From the NCBI GenBank assembly GCA_903935585.1, contig CAIZSE010000102.1:1-51920 (forward strand): 51,920 bases of DNA, in the 5' to 3' direction. Each line of letters starts with the position of its first letter. Within the stretch, counting starts at the first letter, position 1. The notes beneath the pieces were generated by a model. That model did not search any database. It saw nothing but the letters and a program-made list of their open reading frames with translations, and was not told where the DNA came from. A program made the position numbers and the translations under genes. Below, piece by piece: positions 7,723-16,507 of this stretch. The stretch comes from an uncultured Burkholderiales bacterium. GTDB lineage: Bacteria > Pseudomonadota > Gammaproteobacteria > Burkholderiales > Burkholderiaceae_C.

Positions 7723-10341
7723 ATGAATGCACCTTTTGAACCCCTGCTCAACACGATGCTCAAGACCCACGACATCGACCCCGAAGAGACCGCCGAGTGG
7801 CGCGAGGCCTTGTTGTCCCTGATCGGCACACAAGGTTCGGCGCGTGCGCGCCAGATTCTCGATGAGTTGGCCATCGTGGCCCGGCAGCAGCGCACCGGCT
7901 GGCAGCCAGAGCTCAACACACCCTACATGAACACCATCGCAGTGGACGAGCAGCCGGTGTTTCCGGGCGATCTGGCGACCGAAGAGCGGCTCGTGGCCAT
8001 CATGCGCTGGAACGCGCTGGCCATGGTGGTGCGGGCCAACCAGGCGTATGGCGAGCTGGGCGGGCACATCGCCAGTTACGCCAGCGTGGCCGATTTGTTC
8101 GAGACCGGGTTTCACCATTTCTTTCATGCGCGCACCGAGCAGCACCGGGGCGATCTGGTGTTTTTTCAGCCCCACAGCGCGCCGGGCGTGTACGCCCGCG
8201 CCTTTCTGGAAGGTCGCCTGAGCGAGGCGGACCTGATGCACTACCGCCAGGAAATCACTGCATCTGCGGATGGCGCGCGCGGTTTATCAAGCTACCCGCA
8301 CCCCTGGCTGATGCCCGACTTCTGGCAGTTTCCCACCGGCTCGATGGGGCTGGGGCCGATCAGCTCGATCTACCACGCCCGATTCATGCGCTACCTGACG
8401 CACCGCCAGCTGCAGGACTGCAGCGCCCGCAAAGTGTGGGGCGTGTTTGGCGACGGCGAGATGGACGAGCCCGAAAGCATGAGCGCGCTGACCCTGGCCG
8501 CTCGCGAAAAGCTGGACAACCTGGTGTGGGTGGTGAACTGCAATTTGCAGCGCCTGGACGGCCCGGTGCGCGGCAATGGCCGCATCATTGACGAGCTGGA
8601 AAAACTGTTTGCCGGTGCAGGCTGGAACGTGATCAAACTGGTGTGGGGCAGCGATTGGGACGGCTTGTTGGTGCGGGACACCACCGGCGCCTTGCTGCGC
8701 GCGTTTGCCAACACGGTGGATGGTCAGATGCAAACCTTTGCCGCCAAGGACGGGCGCTTCAACCGGGACAATTTTTTCGGCCAGAACGAAGAACTGGCGC
8801 GCCTGGCCCAGGGCATGACCGATGAGCAGATCGACCGCCTCAAACGCGGCGGCCACGACATCGTGAAGATCCACGCCGCCTATGCTGCAGCGGCAGCGCA
8901 CCAGGGCCAGCCCACGGTGATTCTGGCGCACACCAAAAAAGGCTTTGGCATGGGCAGTGCAGGCCAAGGCAAGATGACCACGCACAGCCAGAAGAAGTTT
9001 GACGAGCAAGACCTGATTGACTACCGCAACCGCTTTGACTTGCCACTGAGTGACGATCAGGCCAAGGGCCTGGCCTTTTACAAACCCGCCGATGACAGCG
9101 CCGAGATGCGTTACCTGCGCGAACACCGCGCGCAGCTGGGCGGCAGCTTGCCCAAACGCGAGACCTTCTGTGACCGCTTGCCCGTGCCCGCCTTGGCCAG
9201 CTACGGCCAGTTTGCGTTGCAGGCCGACGGCAAGGAGATGAGCACCACCATGGCCTTTGTGCGCATGCTGGGCAACCTGCTCAAGGACCGCCAGTTGGGC
9301 CCGCGCATCGTGCCCATCGTGGCCGACGAGGCCCGCACCTTCGGCATGGCCAACTTGTTCAAGCAGGTCGGCATTTACAGCAGCGTGGGTCAGCGTTACG
9401 CGCCCGAAGACATTGGCTCGGTGCTCAGTTACCGCGAAGCCACCGACGGCCAGATTCTGGAAGAAGGCATCAGCGAGGCGGGTGCGATTGCCAGCTGGAC
9501 GGCCGCCGCCACCAGCTACAGCGTGCACGGCCTGGCCATGTTGCCTTTCTATATTTATTACTCGATGTTCGGCTTTCAGCGGGTGGGCGACGCCATCTGG
9601 GCGGCTGCCGACCAGCGCGCCCGGGGCTTTTTGCTGGGGGCCACTTCTGGCCGTACCACCTTGGGCGGCGAAGGCCTGCAGCACCAGGACGGCAGCAGCC
9701 ATCTGGTGGCGGCCACCATCCCCAATTGCAAAGCCTACGACCCGGCTTTTTCGGGCGAGCTGGCGGTCATTCTGGACGCAGGCATGCGCGAGATGGTCGA
9801 GCAGCAAGCCGATGTGTTTTATTACGTCACCCTCATGAACGAGAACTACGCCCAGCCTGATTTGCCTGCGGGCGTCGAGGCCGATGTGTTGCGAGGTGGC
9901 TACCGCTTCGGCGCTTATGGACCGGGTGCATCGGATGGGGCGAATTCAAAGGCACCGCGCGTGACTTTGCTTGGTTCGGGTGCCATCCTGACCGAGGTCA
10001 TCAAGGCCGCTCACCAACTGGCCGCGCAAGGGGTGGGCGTGGAGGTGCTGAGCATCACCAGCTGGAGCGAACTCGCGCGCGACGGCATGGCCGATGCAAC
10101 CGGCACCAACAGCCACCTGATGCAGCTGTTGTCGGCCACCCATGGCCCGGTGATTGCCGCCACCGACTATGTGCGTGCGGTGCCCGAAAGCGTGCGCGCC
10201 TTCGTGCCAGAAGGCCGCCGCTACAGCACGCTGGGCACCGACGGCTTTGGCCGCAGCGACACGCGTGCGGCGCTGCGCCGCTTCTTTGCGGTGGACGCCG
10301 ACAGCATTGCGCAAGCTGCGCTGACGGCTTTGGTGCGTTAA
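7723..10341 (+). CDS. aceE: Homodimeric E1 2-oxoacid dehydrogenase (AceE/MdeB type)
   Basis: This 872-residue thiamine-diphosphate enzyme has the architecture of the homodimeric E1 of the pyruvate dehydrogenase complex. It decarboxylates a 2-oxo acid and reductively acylates a lipoyl E2. The ThDP motif GDGEMDEPES is near residue 243, followed by the NCNLQRLDGPVRGNGR segment. The GSAGQGKMTTHSQKKFD and PFYIYYSMFGFQRVGDA blocks are also family signatures. ATG 7723 gives the expected N-terminus; the open frame continues upstream but overlaps the regulator. No E2 or E3 gene follows, so it is probably a second, stand-alone E1. Pyruvate or 2-oxobutyrate are both possible substrates. Confidence 0.9.
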   Translation: MNAPFEPLLNTMLKTHDIDPEETAEWREALLSLIGTQGSARARQILDELAIVARQQRTGWQPELNTPYMNTIAVDEQPVFPGDLATEERLVAIMRWNALAMVVRANQAYGELGGHIASYASVADLFETGFHHFFHARTEQHRGDLVFFQPHSAPGVYARAFLEGRLSEADLMHYRQEITASADGARGLSSYPHPWLMPDFWQFPTGSMGLGPISSIYHARFMRYLTHRQLQDCSARKVWGVFGDGEMDEPESMSALTLAAREKLDNLVWVVNCNLQRLDGPVRGNGRIIDELEKLFAGAGWNVIKLVWGSDWDGLLVRDTTGALLRAFANTVDGQMQTFAAKDGRFNRDNFFGQNEELARLAQGMTDEQIDRLKRGGHDIVKIHAAYAAAAAHQGQPTVILAHTKKGFGMGSAGQGKMTTHSQKKFDEQDLIDYRNRFDLPLSDDQAKGLAFYKPADDSAEMRYLREHRAQLGGSLPKRETFCDRLPVPALASYGQFALQADGKEMSTTMAFVRMLGNLLKDRQLGPRIVPIVADEARTFGMANLFKQVGIYSSVGQRYAPEDIGSVLSYREATDGQILEEGISEAGAIASWTAAATSYSVHGLAMLPFYIYYSMFGFQRVGDAIWAAADQRARGFLLGATSGRTTLGGEGLQHQDGSSHLVAATIPNCKAYDPAFSGELAVILDAGMREMVEQQADVFYYVTLMNENYAQPDLPAGVEADVLRGGYRFGAYGPGASDGANSKAPRVTLLGSGAILTEVIKAAHQLAAQGVGVEVLSITSWSELARDGMADATGTNSHLMQLLSATHGPVIAATDYVRAVPESVRAFVPEGRRYSTLGTDGFGRSDTRAALRRFFAVDADSIAQAALTALVR

Positions 10342-10389
10342 GGCAGGTGTTGGGCGTTGGCAGCTGCCAGCGCCGGCTGGCCAGGCTGG

Positions 10390-10989
10390 TCAGCCTTGAA
10401 TCACGGCCAGATAAGCCTTGCGGGTTTCCGGGGCGACCCCATCCAGAGCTTGCTCGTAGCGGGTCTGGTGTTGGGTCAGCATGCGGGCGGAGGCGATGGT
10501 TTTTGATTTGCAAAACCAGTGGCAGCTGTGTTGCATCAGGAACATCTCGCCCATCATCCGGAACGAACGCTCTTTGGGCGAAAAGCCTTGAAGGTTGTTC
10601 ACAGTGCGCTGTATGCCTTCGGCGTGCACTTCCAGCATGCGGCGCATGTCAAAGCTGGCTTTGGGCGACAGCTGGTCAATGAATGGCAGCGCCACCTTGA
10701 AGGCCCGCGTCAAGGGTGCTGGCAATTTGGCAAATTCACGGGCCAGGTTCTGGAACTCGGAGGCCAGCTGCTGTTCGGCCTGCTCTTGCAACTGCAGAAT
10801 TTGCAGCTGGCGCTCAGGGTCGGTTTCGCCCAGCGCACGCATGTAAGCGCCGGTGAGCTGTTCCATGTGCTTTTCGATTTGGTAAGGCCGCAACTGCTCG
10901 GCCAGCAAGGCGGTGCGCTTGCGCTGGCCTTGGGTGTTGAGCCAGTGGATGCCCGTGGCCAGAATGAGCAGCAGACTGAGAAATTCCAT
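10390..10989 (-). CDS. Hypothetical membrane-anchored protein
   Basis: The 199-residue product starts with one hydrophobic segment (residues 1-17, MEFLSLLLILATGIHWL), followed by a long soluble, glutamine- and charge-rich helical region likely to be coiled coil. I chose ATG 10989 because it begins directly at the membrane segment; the upstream in-frame part lies in the promoter region of the divergent phasin gene. I do not recognise the family. It is convergent with the E1 gene and separated from it by about 48 bp containing a 12-bp palindrome (TGGCAGCTGCCA). An N-terminally anchored cytoplasmic protein is the simplest topology. Confidence 0.65.
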   Translation of the reverse strand: MEFLSLLLILATGIHWLNTQGQRKRTALLAEQLRPYQIEKHMEQLTGAYMRALGETDPERQLQILQLQEQAEQQLASEFQNLAREFAKLPAPLTRAFKVALPFIDQLSPKASFDMRRMLEVHAEGIQRTVNNLQGFSPKERSFRMMGEMFLMQHSCHWFCKSKTIASARMLTQHQTRYEQALDGVAPETRKAYLAVIQG

Positions 10990-11132
10990 AGATAGAAGGT
11001 GTGCAGACCGAAATGGCCATTGCGCCAAGTGTAATTGGAGTGCGCTCTCTAAAGTGCGGGTTTTCCCTTGCCTTGCTTGGTGTGCAGTGTTCAAATTGCC
11101 GCACTGCAACAAATTCTTCAAAGGACCTCACC

Positions 11133-11690
11133 ATGAACTTCAACGCTGAACAATTCTCCGCTTCCCATCAAGCCAACCTGACCGCAGCTGCCGGCCTGTC
11201 GCAAAAAGCCTTCGCCGGTTTCGAGCGCCTGGTTGAACTCAACATGGCCGCTGGCAAAGCCGCTGTGGGCGAGACTTTCTCCGGCATGCAAGCCTTGATG
11301 GCTGCCAAGTCGCCACAAGACCTGCTGGCTGTGCAAGCTGCCCTGATGCAGCCCGCATTCGAAAAGTCGGTGTCTTATGGCCGTCACCTCGCTGACATCG
11401 CCAACAGCACTGGCGCCGATTTCAGCAAAGCCGTCGAAGGCAAAATGGCCGAGTCCGAAAAAGCGGTCAAAAGCCTGGTTGAAAGCAGCCTGAAAAACGC
11501 CCCTGCCGGCTCCGATGCTGCTGTGGCCGCTTTCAAGACCGCATTCGAAGCCAGCCAGACAGCCACCGAAGCCCTGAAAAAAGTGGTCAAGCAAGCCGCT
11601 GACAGCGCCGAAGCCAACCTCAAGTCCGTGTCTGCCCAAGCCGAAGCTTCGGTGAAAGCTGCCATGTCGAAAGCCAAAATCAAGGCCTGA
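11133..11690 (+). CDS. phaP: Phasin family protein (PHA granule-associated)
   Basis: This 185-residue protein belongs to the phasin_2 family, whose members coat polyhydroxyalkanoate granules in the cytoplasm. It starts MNFNAEQFSASHQANL and is almost entirely amphipathic helix, rich in alanine, lysine and glutamate, with FAGFERLVELNMAAGKAA near the N-terminus. AAAGGA lies about 7 nt before the ATG. A strong hairpin terminator follows the stop. Its presence implies that the organism stores PHB. Confidence 0.9.
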   Translation: MNFNAEQFSASHQANLTAAAGLSQKAFAGFERLVELNMAAGKAAVGETFSGMQALMAAKSPQDLLAVQAALMQPAFEKSVSYGRHLADIANSTGADFSKAVEGKMAESEKAVKSLVESSLKNAPAGSDAAVAAFKTAFEASQTATEALKKVVKQAADSAEANLKSVSAQAEASVKAAMSKAKIKA

Positions 11691-11731
11691 TCTTTGGTTT
11701 GACAGGCGGGTTCCAGCGACCCGCTTGCCAC

Positions 11732-11765
11732 AAAAAAAGGGTGTCCTCGGACACCCTTTTTGTTT
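11732..11765 (+). terminator. Rho-independent terminator after phasin gene
   Basis: A perfect 13-bp stem (11734-11746 with 11749-11761) has a minimal loop and a T-run on its 3' side. Because the stem starts with A-residues it also works on the other strand, so it can serve both the phasin gene and the convergent NlpC/P60 gene. Confidence 0.85.
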
Positions 11766-11809
11766 GTGGTTTGCAGCTTGGGCGCAAGTGCCCAAGCCTG
11801 TGTCATGGT

Positions 11810-12370
11810 TCAGCGGTTGGCCGTCTCGGGCGTTGTTGTTTCCTGCACCCTGCGCGCACCCGTGAAGCGTTTGGTCCAGTAGGCCGTGCGCAGGTCATCG
11901 ACACGCACCGCTTTTCCAACGCTCGGCGCATGGATGAACTTGCCATCACCGAGGTAAATGCCCACATGGCTGAAGGTGCGGCGCATGGTGTTGAAAAAAA
12001 CCAGGTCGCCCGGGTTGAGTTCGCTTCGGTCGATTTTGTCGGTCACCTTGGCTTGCTCTTCTGCACGCCGTGGCAGCAATCGACCAATCGATGTTTCGTA
12101 GATGTGGCGAACAAAGCCGCTGCAGTCAAAACCCGTTTCGGCTGTGCTGCCTCCGCGCTTGTAGGGCACGCCCAGCAGCGTCATGGCCTTGCCCAGCATC
12201 TGGTTGGTTTTTTCGCCCACACTGGTCTTCATCTGCTCGCCCAACTGCATCAAGCTGGCAAGTTCCGTCGCGCGCTTGACCCCAGCTGCCTGGTCATCTT
12301 CAGGCGAGGCAAGGAGGGAGGAGGCGGCGATCAGCAAACAAGCGGCCAGGGCGATAGACTTCAATTTCAC
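11810..12370 (-). CDS. C40 family peptidase (NlpC/P60 domain)
   Basis: This is a 186-residue exported cell-wall hydrolase. A signal peptide occupies residues 1-21, and the NlpC/P60 domain begins near 55. The catalytic triad is visible as C83 (FDCSGFV), H135 (FSHVGIYL) and H147 (FIHAPS). Such enzymes cut D-Glu-mDAP or related bonds in peptidoglycan stem peptides. GTG 12370 is chosen because it gives a clean KLKSIALAACLL signal peptide. ATG 12400 would add ten unusual residues, and neither start has a clear Shine-Dalgarno. It is convergent with the phasin gene. Confidence 0.88.
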   Translation of the reverse strand: MKLKSIALAACLLIAASSLLASPEDDQAAGVKRATELASLMQLGEQMKTSVGEKTNQMLGKAMTLLGVPYKRGGSTAETGFDCSGFVRHIYETSIGRLLPRRAEEQAKVTDKIDRSELNPGDLVFFNTMRRTFSHVGIYLGDGKFIHAPSVGKAVRVDDLRTAYWTKRFTGARRVQETTTPETANR

Positions 12371-12481
12371 AATGCAATATTTAGTGGCGTAGCAAACCAT
12401 GATAACCGGTTCAAACCAAGGCACCTAACAGACAGAGTCATGGGCCAAGCAGGTGGTTCCCACCCCTGCAGGGGGGGCCCA

Positions 12482-13186
12482 TCAAACGCCGTAACGGTCC
12501 CGGTAGGCTTGTACTTTGGGCAGGTGCTGCGCCAGCGTGCTGCCGGTCTGGTTGGACAAATAAGCCAGCAAATCAGACAGTTGTGCGATCGTGCAGACCT
12601 GCATGCCCAGTGTGTTGCGCACATACTGCACGGCGCTGTGGGGCACGTCTTGCACCGAGCCATCGGGCTGCTTTTCGGTGGCCATTTCCTGGCGGTCCAG
12701 TGCAATGGCGATGGCGTGCGGGGTGGCACCGGCTGCCTCAATCAAGGCAATCGACTCGCGGGCTGCAGTGCCTGCGCTCATCACGTCGTCCACGATCAGC
12801 ACACGGCCTTTCAGGCTTGCGCCCACCAGGCTGCCGCCTTCGCCATGGTCTTTGGCCTCCTTGCGGTTGTAGGCAAACGGCACGTTCTTGCCCAAGCGGG
12901 CCAACTCGACAGCCACCGCGGCCCCGAGTGGTATTCCCTTGTAGGCGGGTCCGAAGATCATGTCGAACTCGATGCCGCTGGCCAGCAAGGCTTTTGCATA
13001 GAATTGGGCCAGTCGACTCAGCTTGGCGCCGTCGTCGAACAGACCGGCATTGAAAAAGTAAGGGCTCATGCGCCCGGCTTTTGTCTTGAATTCGCCAAAG
13101 CGCAGCACGCCCGAGTCGACCGCAAACTGCACAAATTCCTGAGCCAGCGCCTGCATCTCGGCGCTGCTTGCCTGTTTTGTCACCAT
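12482..13186 (-). CDS. pyrE: Orotate phosphoribosyltransferase
   Basis: This 234-residue enzyme converts orotate and PRPP to orotidine 5'-phosphate in pyrimidine synthesis. Motifs are FGEFKTKAGRMSPYFFNAG near the N-terminus, FGPAYKGIPL in the middle, and the PRPP-binding VLIVDDVMSAGTAARES. The ATG at 13186 gives the usual N-terminus; a longer frame exists but runs into the opposite gene. The gene is divergent from exonuclease III with essentially no space between starts, so each promoter must lie inside the other gene. GC-rich palindromes at 12452-12474 lie upstream of the next gene and may form a weak terminator. Confidence 0.95.
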   Translation of the reverse strand: MVTKQASSAEMQALAQEFVQFAVDSGVLRFGEFKTKAGRMSPYFFNAGLFDDGAKLSRLAQFYAKALLASGIEFDMIFGPAYKGIPLGAAVAVELARLGKNVPFAYNRKEAKDHGEGGSLVGASLKGRVLIVDDVMSAGTAARESIALIEAAGATPHAIAIALDRQEMATEKQPDGSVQDVPHSAVQYVRNTLGMQVCTIAQLSDLLAYLSNQTGSTLAQHLPKVQAYRDRYGV

Positions 13187-13196
13187 GGGGAAATCC

Positions 13197-13988
13197 TTGT
13201 TCAAACTCACCAGCCTTAACCTGAACGGCATTCGTTCTGCTTCGACCAAAGGGCTCGAAGCCTGGTTGGCGCAAGCCAGGCCCGATTGTATTTGTGTGCA
13301 AGAAGTCAAAGCCCAGGCCGCTGACGTGGCCGGTAAATTCGAAGCCTTGGGGGGCCTGAAAGGCCATTTCCAGTTCGCCGAAAAGAAGGGCTATTCGGGC
13401 GTCGGCGTTTACACCCGCCACGAACCCAGCGATGTGGTGGTGGGCTTTGATGGTGGAGAGTTCGACGCCGAAGGTCGTTATGTGGAGTTGCGCTTTGACA
13501 CCCCCGCACGCAAGCTGTCCATCATCAGCAGCTATTTCCCCAGTGGCTCGTCGGGGCCTGAACGGCAAGAAGCCAAGTTCCGTTTTCTGGACAAGATGTA
13601 CCCCCACCTCATGGGTCTCAAGGCCGAGCGGGAGTTCATTGTGTGCAGCGACGTGAACATCGCGCACCAGCAAGCCGACCTGAAAAACTGGCGCAGCAAC
13701 CAAAAGAACAGTGGTTTTCTGCCGCAAGAGCGCGCCTGGATGACCCAGCTCACGACCGAGGGGGGTGTGGTTGATGTCTACCGCCACTTGAAGCCTGACA
13801 CCACGGAGGCTTGCTACACCTGGTGGAGCAACCGGGGCCAGGCCTATGCCAAAAACGTGGGTTGGCGCCTCGACTACCACCTGGCCACCCCTGCCCTGGC
13901 AGACAAAGCCCGAAGTGAGTCCATTTACAAGGATGAAAAGTTCTCCGACCATGCACCCATCACGGTCGAATACGACCTGAATTTTTGA
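13197..13988 (+). CDS. xth: Exodeoxyribonuclease III
   Basis: This AP endonuclease/3'-5' exonuclease of about 263 residues acts in base-excision repair. Active-site segments are visible: LTSLNLNGIRSA at the N-terminus, VQEVKAQ with the metal-binding glutamate, SDVNIAHQQADLKNW, and the closing FSDHAPI with the catalytic Asp-His. Two starts are possible. ATG 13185 shares its bases with the pyrE start codon on the other strand. TTG 13197 gives the family-typical FKLTSLNLNG beginning and has GGGGA about 5 nt upstream, so I prefer it. Confidence 0.92.
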   Translation: MFKLTSLNLNGIRSASTKGLEAWLAQARPDCICVQEVKAQAADVAGKFEALGGLKGHFQFAEKKGYSGVGVYTRHEPSDVVVGFDGGEFDAEGRYVELRFDTPARKLSIISSYFPSGSSGPERQEAKFRFLDKMYPHLMGLKAEREFIVCSDVNIAHQQADLKNWRSNQKNSGFLPQERAWMTQLTTEGGVVDVYRHLKPDTTEACYTWWSNRGQAYAKNVGWRLDYHLATPALADKARSESIYKDEKFSDHAPITVEYDLNF

Positions 13989-14106
13989 GCACCGATAAGC
14001 GGGAATAGAGTTCTGAACCAAAAAATAGAGTTTCCAAAACGCTTCTTGAGCTCGGTCCTTTTATAAAGTTTTCGCCGGGAAAAGGCGCCAAAAACAATGT
14101 CAATCG

Positions 14107-15087
14107 TCAGCTATTGACCGAAACAAAAGCATCGGCAAAGAAATTGGCGGCCGGCAGACCTTTTGTTTGTATGAAAGCCTCTCGGCAGGCCGAAACCATG
14201 AGTGGGGCACCGCAGACATAGGCCTGGTGGTCCGTCAGATTGGCGTGGTCAGCCAGCACGGCTTCGTGAACCAGCCCGGAACGACACCCAGCAGGAGGTG
14301 GACCATCTGACACCGTACCCACAAAATGGAAATTGGCGTGTCTTCGTTGCCATTTTTGAATCTGCTCCATCGCATAGAGCCCGTTCTCGTGGCGAGCGCC
14401 CCAGTAAAGTGTAAAACTCCGGTCCGGGTATTTGGGTAACGCCTCTTCGAGCAGCGACTGAATGGGGGCGAATCCGGTTCCCCCGGCCACTAAAACCACA
14501 GGTAATGCGCCCTCGCGAAGGTAGAAGTCACCAAAAGGCAATTCAAGCTCAACAGTTTGTCCGGCCTGCATCGTGGCAAGAATGCGCTCTCCAAAAATGC
14601 TGCCAGGCAGAACGCGCACCTGCAACTGGGCACCGTCATTGGCCTTGGGCGAGTTGGCCATTGAGAAGCTGCGCGGCTGCTCCCCTTCCATCAGCACATG
14701 CAGGTACTGGCCAGCCTTGAAAGGGATGCGTACGCCCGCAGGGAAGCGAAGGTCGACGATGCAAACGTCATCGGCCACCAGGCGTTTGCGGAACAGGCGG
14801 GCCTGCACCTTGCGACGTTCACCTTTTTGCACGGGCTCTATCCGGTTAGCTGCAATTCTTAGATCGCTGTCCGCCCGGACCTGGCACAGCAGCACGGTCC
14901 CTCCTTGTGCCGCGGGTATGGTCTGGCCCTCCAGAACAGTGACGCGGCAAGATTCGCAGCTGCCGCGTCGGCATGAATGAGGCAGCTCCCATCCGGCAGA
15001 TGAGGCCGCGTCCAGCAGTGTCAGCCCTCCAGCACAGTCAAAGCTTGCTGCAACTTTGCCCCCAATTTCAACGGTACAAGTGGTCAT
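14107..15087 (-). CDS. tphA1: Terephthalate dioxygenase reductase-like (2Fe-2S, FAD)
   Basis: This 326-residue electron-transfer protein has an N-terminal plant-type ferredoxin with C39, C44, C47 and C68 as cluster ligands. It is followed by a ferredoxin-NADP reductase module with the flavin motif PRSFSMANSP and the nicotinamide motif LVAGGTGFAPI. It passes electrons from NAD(P)H to the Rieske oxygenase encoded upstream. It is last in the set A2-A3-B-A1, the order of the Comamonas terephthalate operon, and its start overlaps the previous stop as ATGA. The substrate assignment rests on the whole set. It could also serve a related dicarboxylate dioxygenase. Confidence 0.82.
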   Translation of the reverse strand: MTTCTVEIGGKVAASFDCAGGLTLLDAASSAGWELPHSCRRGSCESCRVTVLEGQTIPAAQGGTVLLCQVRADSDLRIAANRIEPVQKGERRKVQARLFRKRLVADDVCIVDLRFPAGVRIPFKAGQYLHVLMEGEQPRSFSMANSPKANDGAQLQVRVLPGSIFGERILATMQAGQTVELELPFGDFYLREGALPVVLVAGGTGFAPIQSLLEEALPKYPDRSFTLYWGARHENGLYAMEQIQKWQRRHANFHFVGTVSDGPPPAGCRSGLVHEAVLADHANLTDHQAYVCGAPLMVSACREAFIQTKGLPAANFFADAFVSVNS

Positions 15088-16046
15088 GAACAGGCCCGGG
15101 ACAATAGCTTGAGCGTTGCTGTCATGGCAGATGCATCGGCACTTCCTTTGCCTGCAAGGTTGAAAGCCGCGCCGTGCCCCACACTTGCAAAAAGTAGCGG
15201 AACACCGGCCACAAGCGCTGTCGCTCCCTTGGGGCTGAGCATCTTCACGGCAATATGCCCCTGGTCGTGCAGCATGGCCACATAAGCGTCGTGCAGGCCC
15301 TCGGATAAAGCCAGATCGGCACCAACCGGGCCATCCACGTGCCAGCCTAGCGCTTGCATTGCAAGAACCGCAGGCTTGGTGATGCGTTCGTCATCGTTGC
15401 CAAAAAGACCATTTTCTCCTGCATGCGGGTTGATGCCCAAGACGCAAAGCCTCGGCTGAGCGATACCAAGCCGCAGCAGCACGTCGCGCGCCGCTTGAGC
15501 TGCTGCTTGCACCAATGCTGGCGTTAATCGGTCGACAGCTTGGGTCACGCTCTCATGCAGCGTTGCGTGCACGACCCGAAGTCCTTTGGCTTCAAGCATC
15601 AGAAAGGCGTGATCGCGAGGGGTCTGCGTGCAGTCAGCTACCAAGCCGCTGTAGCCAGAAAAGGCGATACCGGCAGCGTTAACCGCCGTTTCACTGTGTG
15701 GCGCCGCAGCAATCGCATGCACATGCCCAGAACGCACCAGCCCCACCGCCTGCCTGACGTAGGCAACAGTGGCAGATCCGGCCGCCGCACTCACGAGGCC
15801 TGGATGCCAGTCTGATGGGACCAAAGCCGCTGCGTTGTGCACGTCAAATGCATCGCGCGCGTGATGCTCAACGCCGAGGAGGTCAATGGTGTGATCGATG
15901 ATGAAATCCTCAGCCACCAGCAACGACCGCACCCCACTTTCAGCGAAAAGCGCAATGGCTGCACGCACGGCAATCTCGGGACCGATTCCGTTCGGATCTC
16001 CCACCGTGACCGCGATGCGCGGCAGGTTTTTGCTGCCAGCTGTCAT
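15084..16046 (-). CDS. tphB: PdxA-family dihydrodiol dehydrogenase (TphB-like)
   Basis: This 320-residue protein belongs to the PdxA family, with AVTVGDPNGIGPEI at the N-terminus, GINPHAGENGLFG, and LHDQGHIAVKML carrying a metal-ligand histidine. PdxA itself acts in vitamin B6 synthesis. A gene sitting between the oxygenase beta subunit and the reductase, however, matches TphB, which oxidises and decarboxylates the cis-dihydrodiol of terephthalate to protocatechuate. Both ends overlap the neighbouring genes by four bases (ATGA), so it is translationally coupled in the operon. Confidence 0.82.
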   Translation of the reverse strand: MTAGSKNLPRIAVTVGDPNGIGPEIAVRAAIALFAESGVRSLLVAEDFIIDHTIDLLGVEHHARDAFDVHNAAALVPSDWHPGLVSAAAGSATVAYVRQAVGLVRSGHVHAIAAAPHSETAVNAAGIAFSGYSGLVADCTQTPRDHAFLMLEAKGLRVVHATLHESVTQAVDRLTPALVQAAAQAARDVLLRLGIAQPRLCVLGINPHAGENGLFGNDDERITKPAVLAMQALGWHVDGPVGADLALSEGLHDAYVAMLHDQGHIAVKMLSPKGATALVAGVPLLFASVGHGAAFNLAGKGSADASAMTATLKLLSRACS

Positions 16047-16504
16047 AGAGGTAAAGCCAAAAGCGTATCGATGCGGTGGCTGTCGCACACCACGTCACGG
16101 CGACTAAAGCGCAGTGAGTTTCCGCCCTCGTGCACGATGCGGTCCAGGTAGCGTCCGCTTGCAAATACCGCTGTCTCGCCGGTGCGCATGGTCCGCAACA
16201 CAGCAAAGCCAGTCTCCACCACGGCGCTGCTGCCATCGGATTCACGCAGCCGCGGCAGGCCCACAAGATGGCGGTAAGTGTGCCGTTCAAAGATATTGGC
16301 CTTGCGCAGTGACAGCACGCGGTCTGCCAGCATCTGGCGTGAATCGCAGTACACCACGCCGGCCTCGTAGCCGCGTGAGTGGTTGTGCGCTGTGGTTATT
16401 CGGTAAAAACAGTCCTCGGTGAAGAAGGATGGCCAGTCTTCAAGCCGACCATCGTCGATGGCGGCCGCATAGTCGGCGTTGAGCTCAATGATTTTTTCGC
16501 GCAT
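16043..16504 (-). CDS. tphA3: Ring-hydroxylating dioxygenase beta subunit
   Basis: This 153-residue protein is the small subunit of a Rieske oxygenase and has the NTF2/SnoaL-like fold. Family segments are ELNADYAAAIDDGRLEDWPSFF, the DSRQMLADRVLSLRKANIFERH core, and the FASGRYLDRIV strand. Beta subunits stabilise the alpha3-beta3 complex and do not carry the metal centres. It starts three bases after the alpha subunit stop. Length and position equal those of TphA3. Confidence 0.88.
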   Translation of the reverse strand: MREKIIELNADYAAAIDDGRLEDWPSFFTEDCFYRITTAHNHSRGYEAGVVYCDSRQMLADRVLSLRKANIFERHTYRHLVGLPRLRESDGSSAVVETGFAVLRTMRTGETAVFASGRYLDRIVHEGGNSLRFSRRDVVCDSHRIDTLLALPL

Positions 16505-16507
16505 GAC

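Noticed and set aside
8287-9807. 506-codon open frame on the minus strand
   Set aside because: It lies antisense inside the E1 dehydrogenase gene, is histidine/alanine/glycine-biased, and shows no recognisable domain; it is a GC-rich shadow frame.
11699-13219. 506-codon open frame on the plus strand
   Set aside because: It is antisense to the NlpC/P60 and pyrE genes, both clearly real, and crosses a terminator hairpin.
12738-14021. 427-codon open frame on the minus strand
   Set aside because: It covers the exonuclease III gene in antisense and part of pyrE out of frame; no domain is seen.
14004-14032. Direct repeat AATAGAGTT spaced 20 bp in the gap after exonuclease III
   Set aside because: Only nine bases match, with two copies and no further context; chance is likely.
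15084-16046. Possible pyridoxine biosynthesis pdxA
   Set aside because: The family matches, but the ATGA-coupled position between a Rieske beta subunit and its reductase fits TphB-type dihydrodiol dehydrogenase better.
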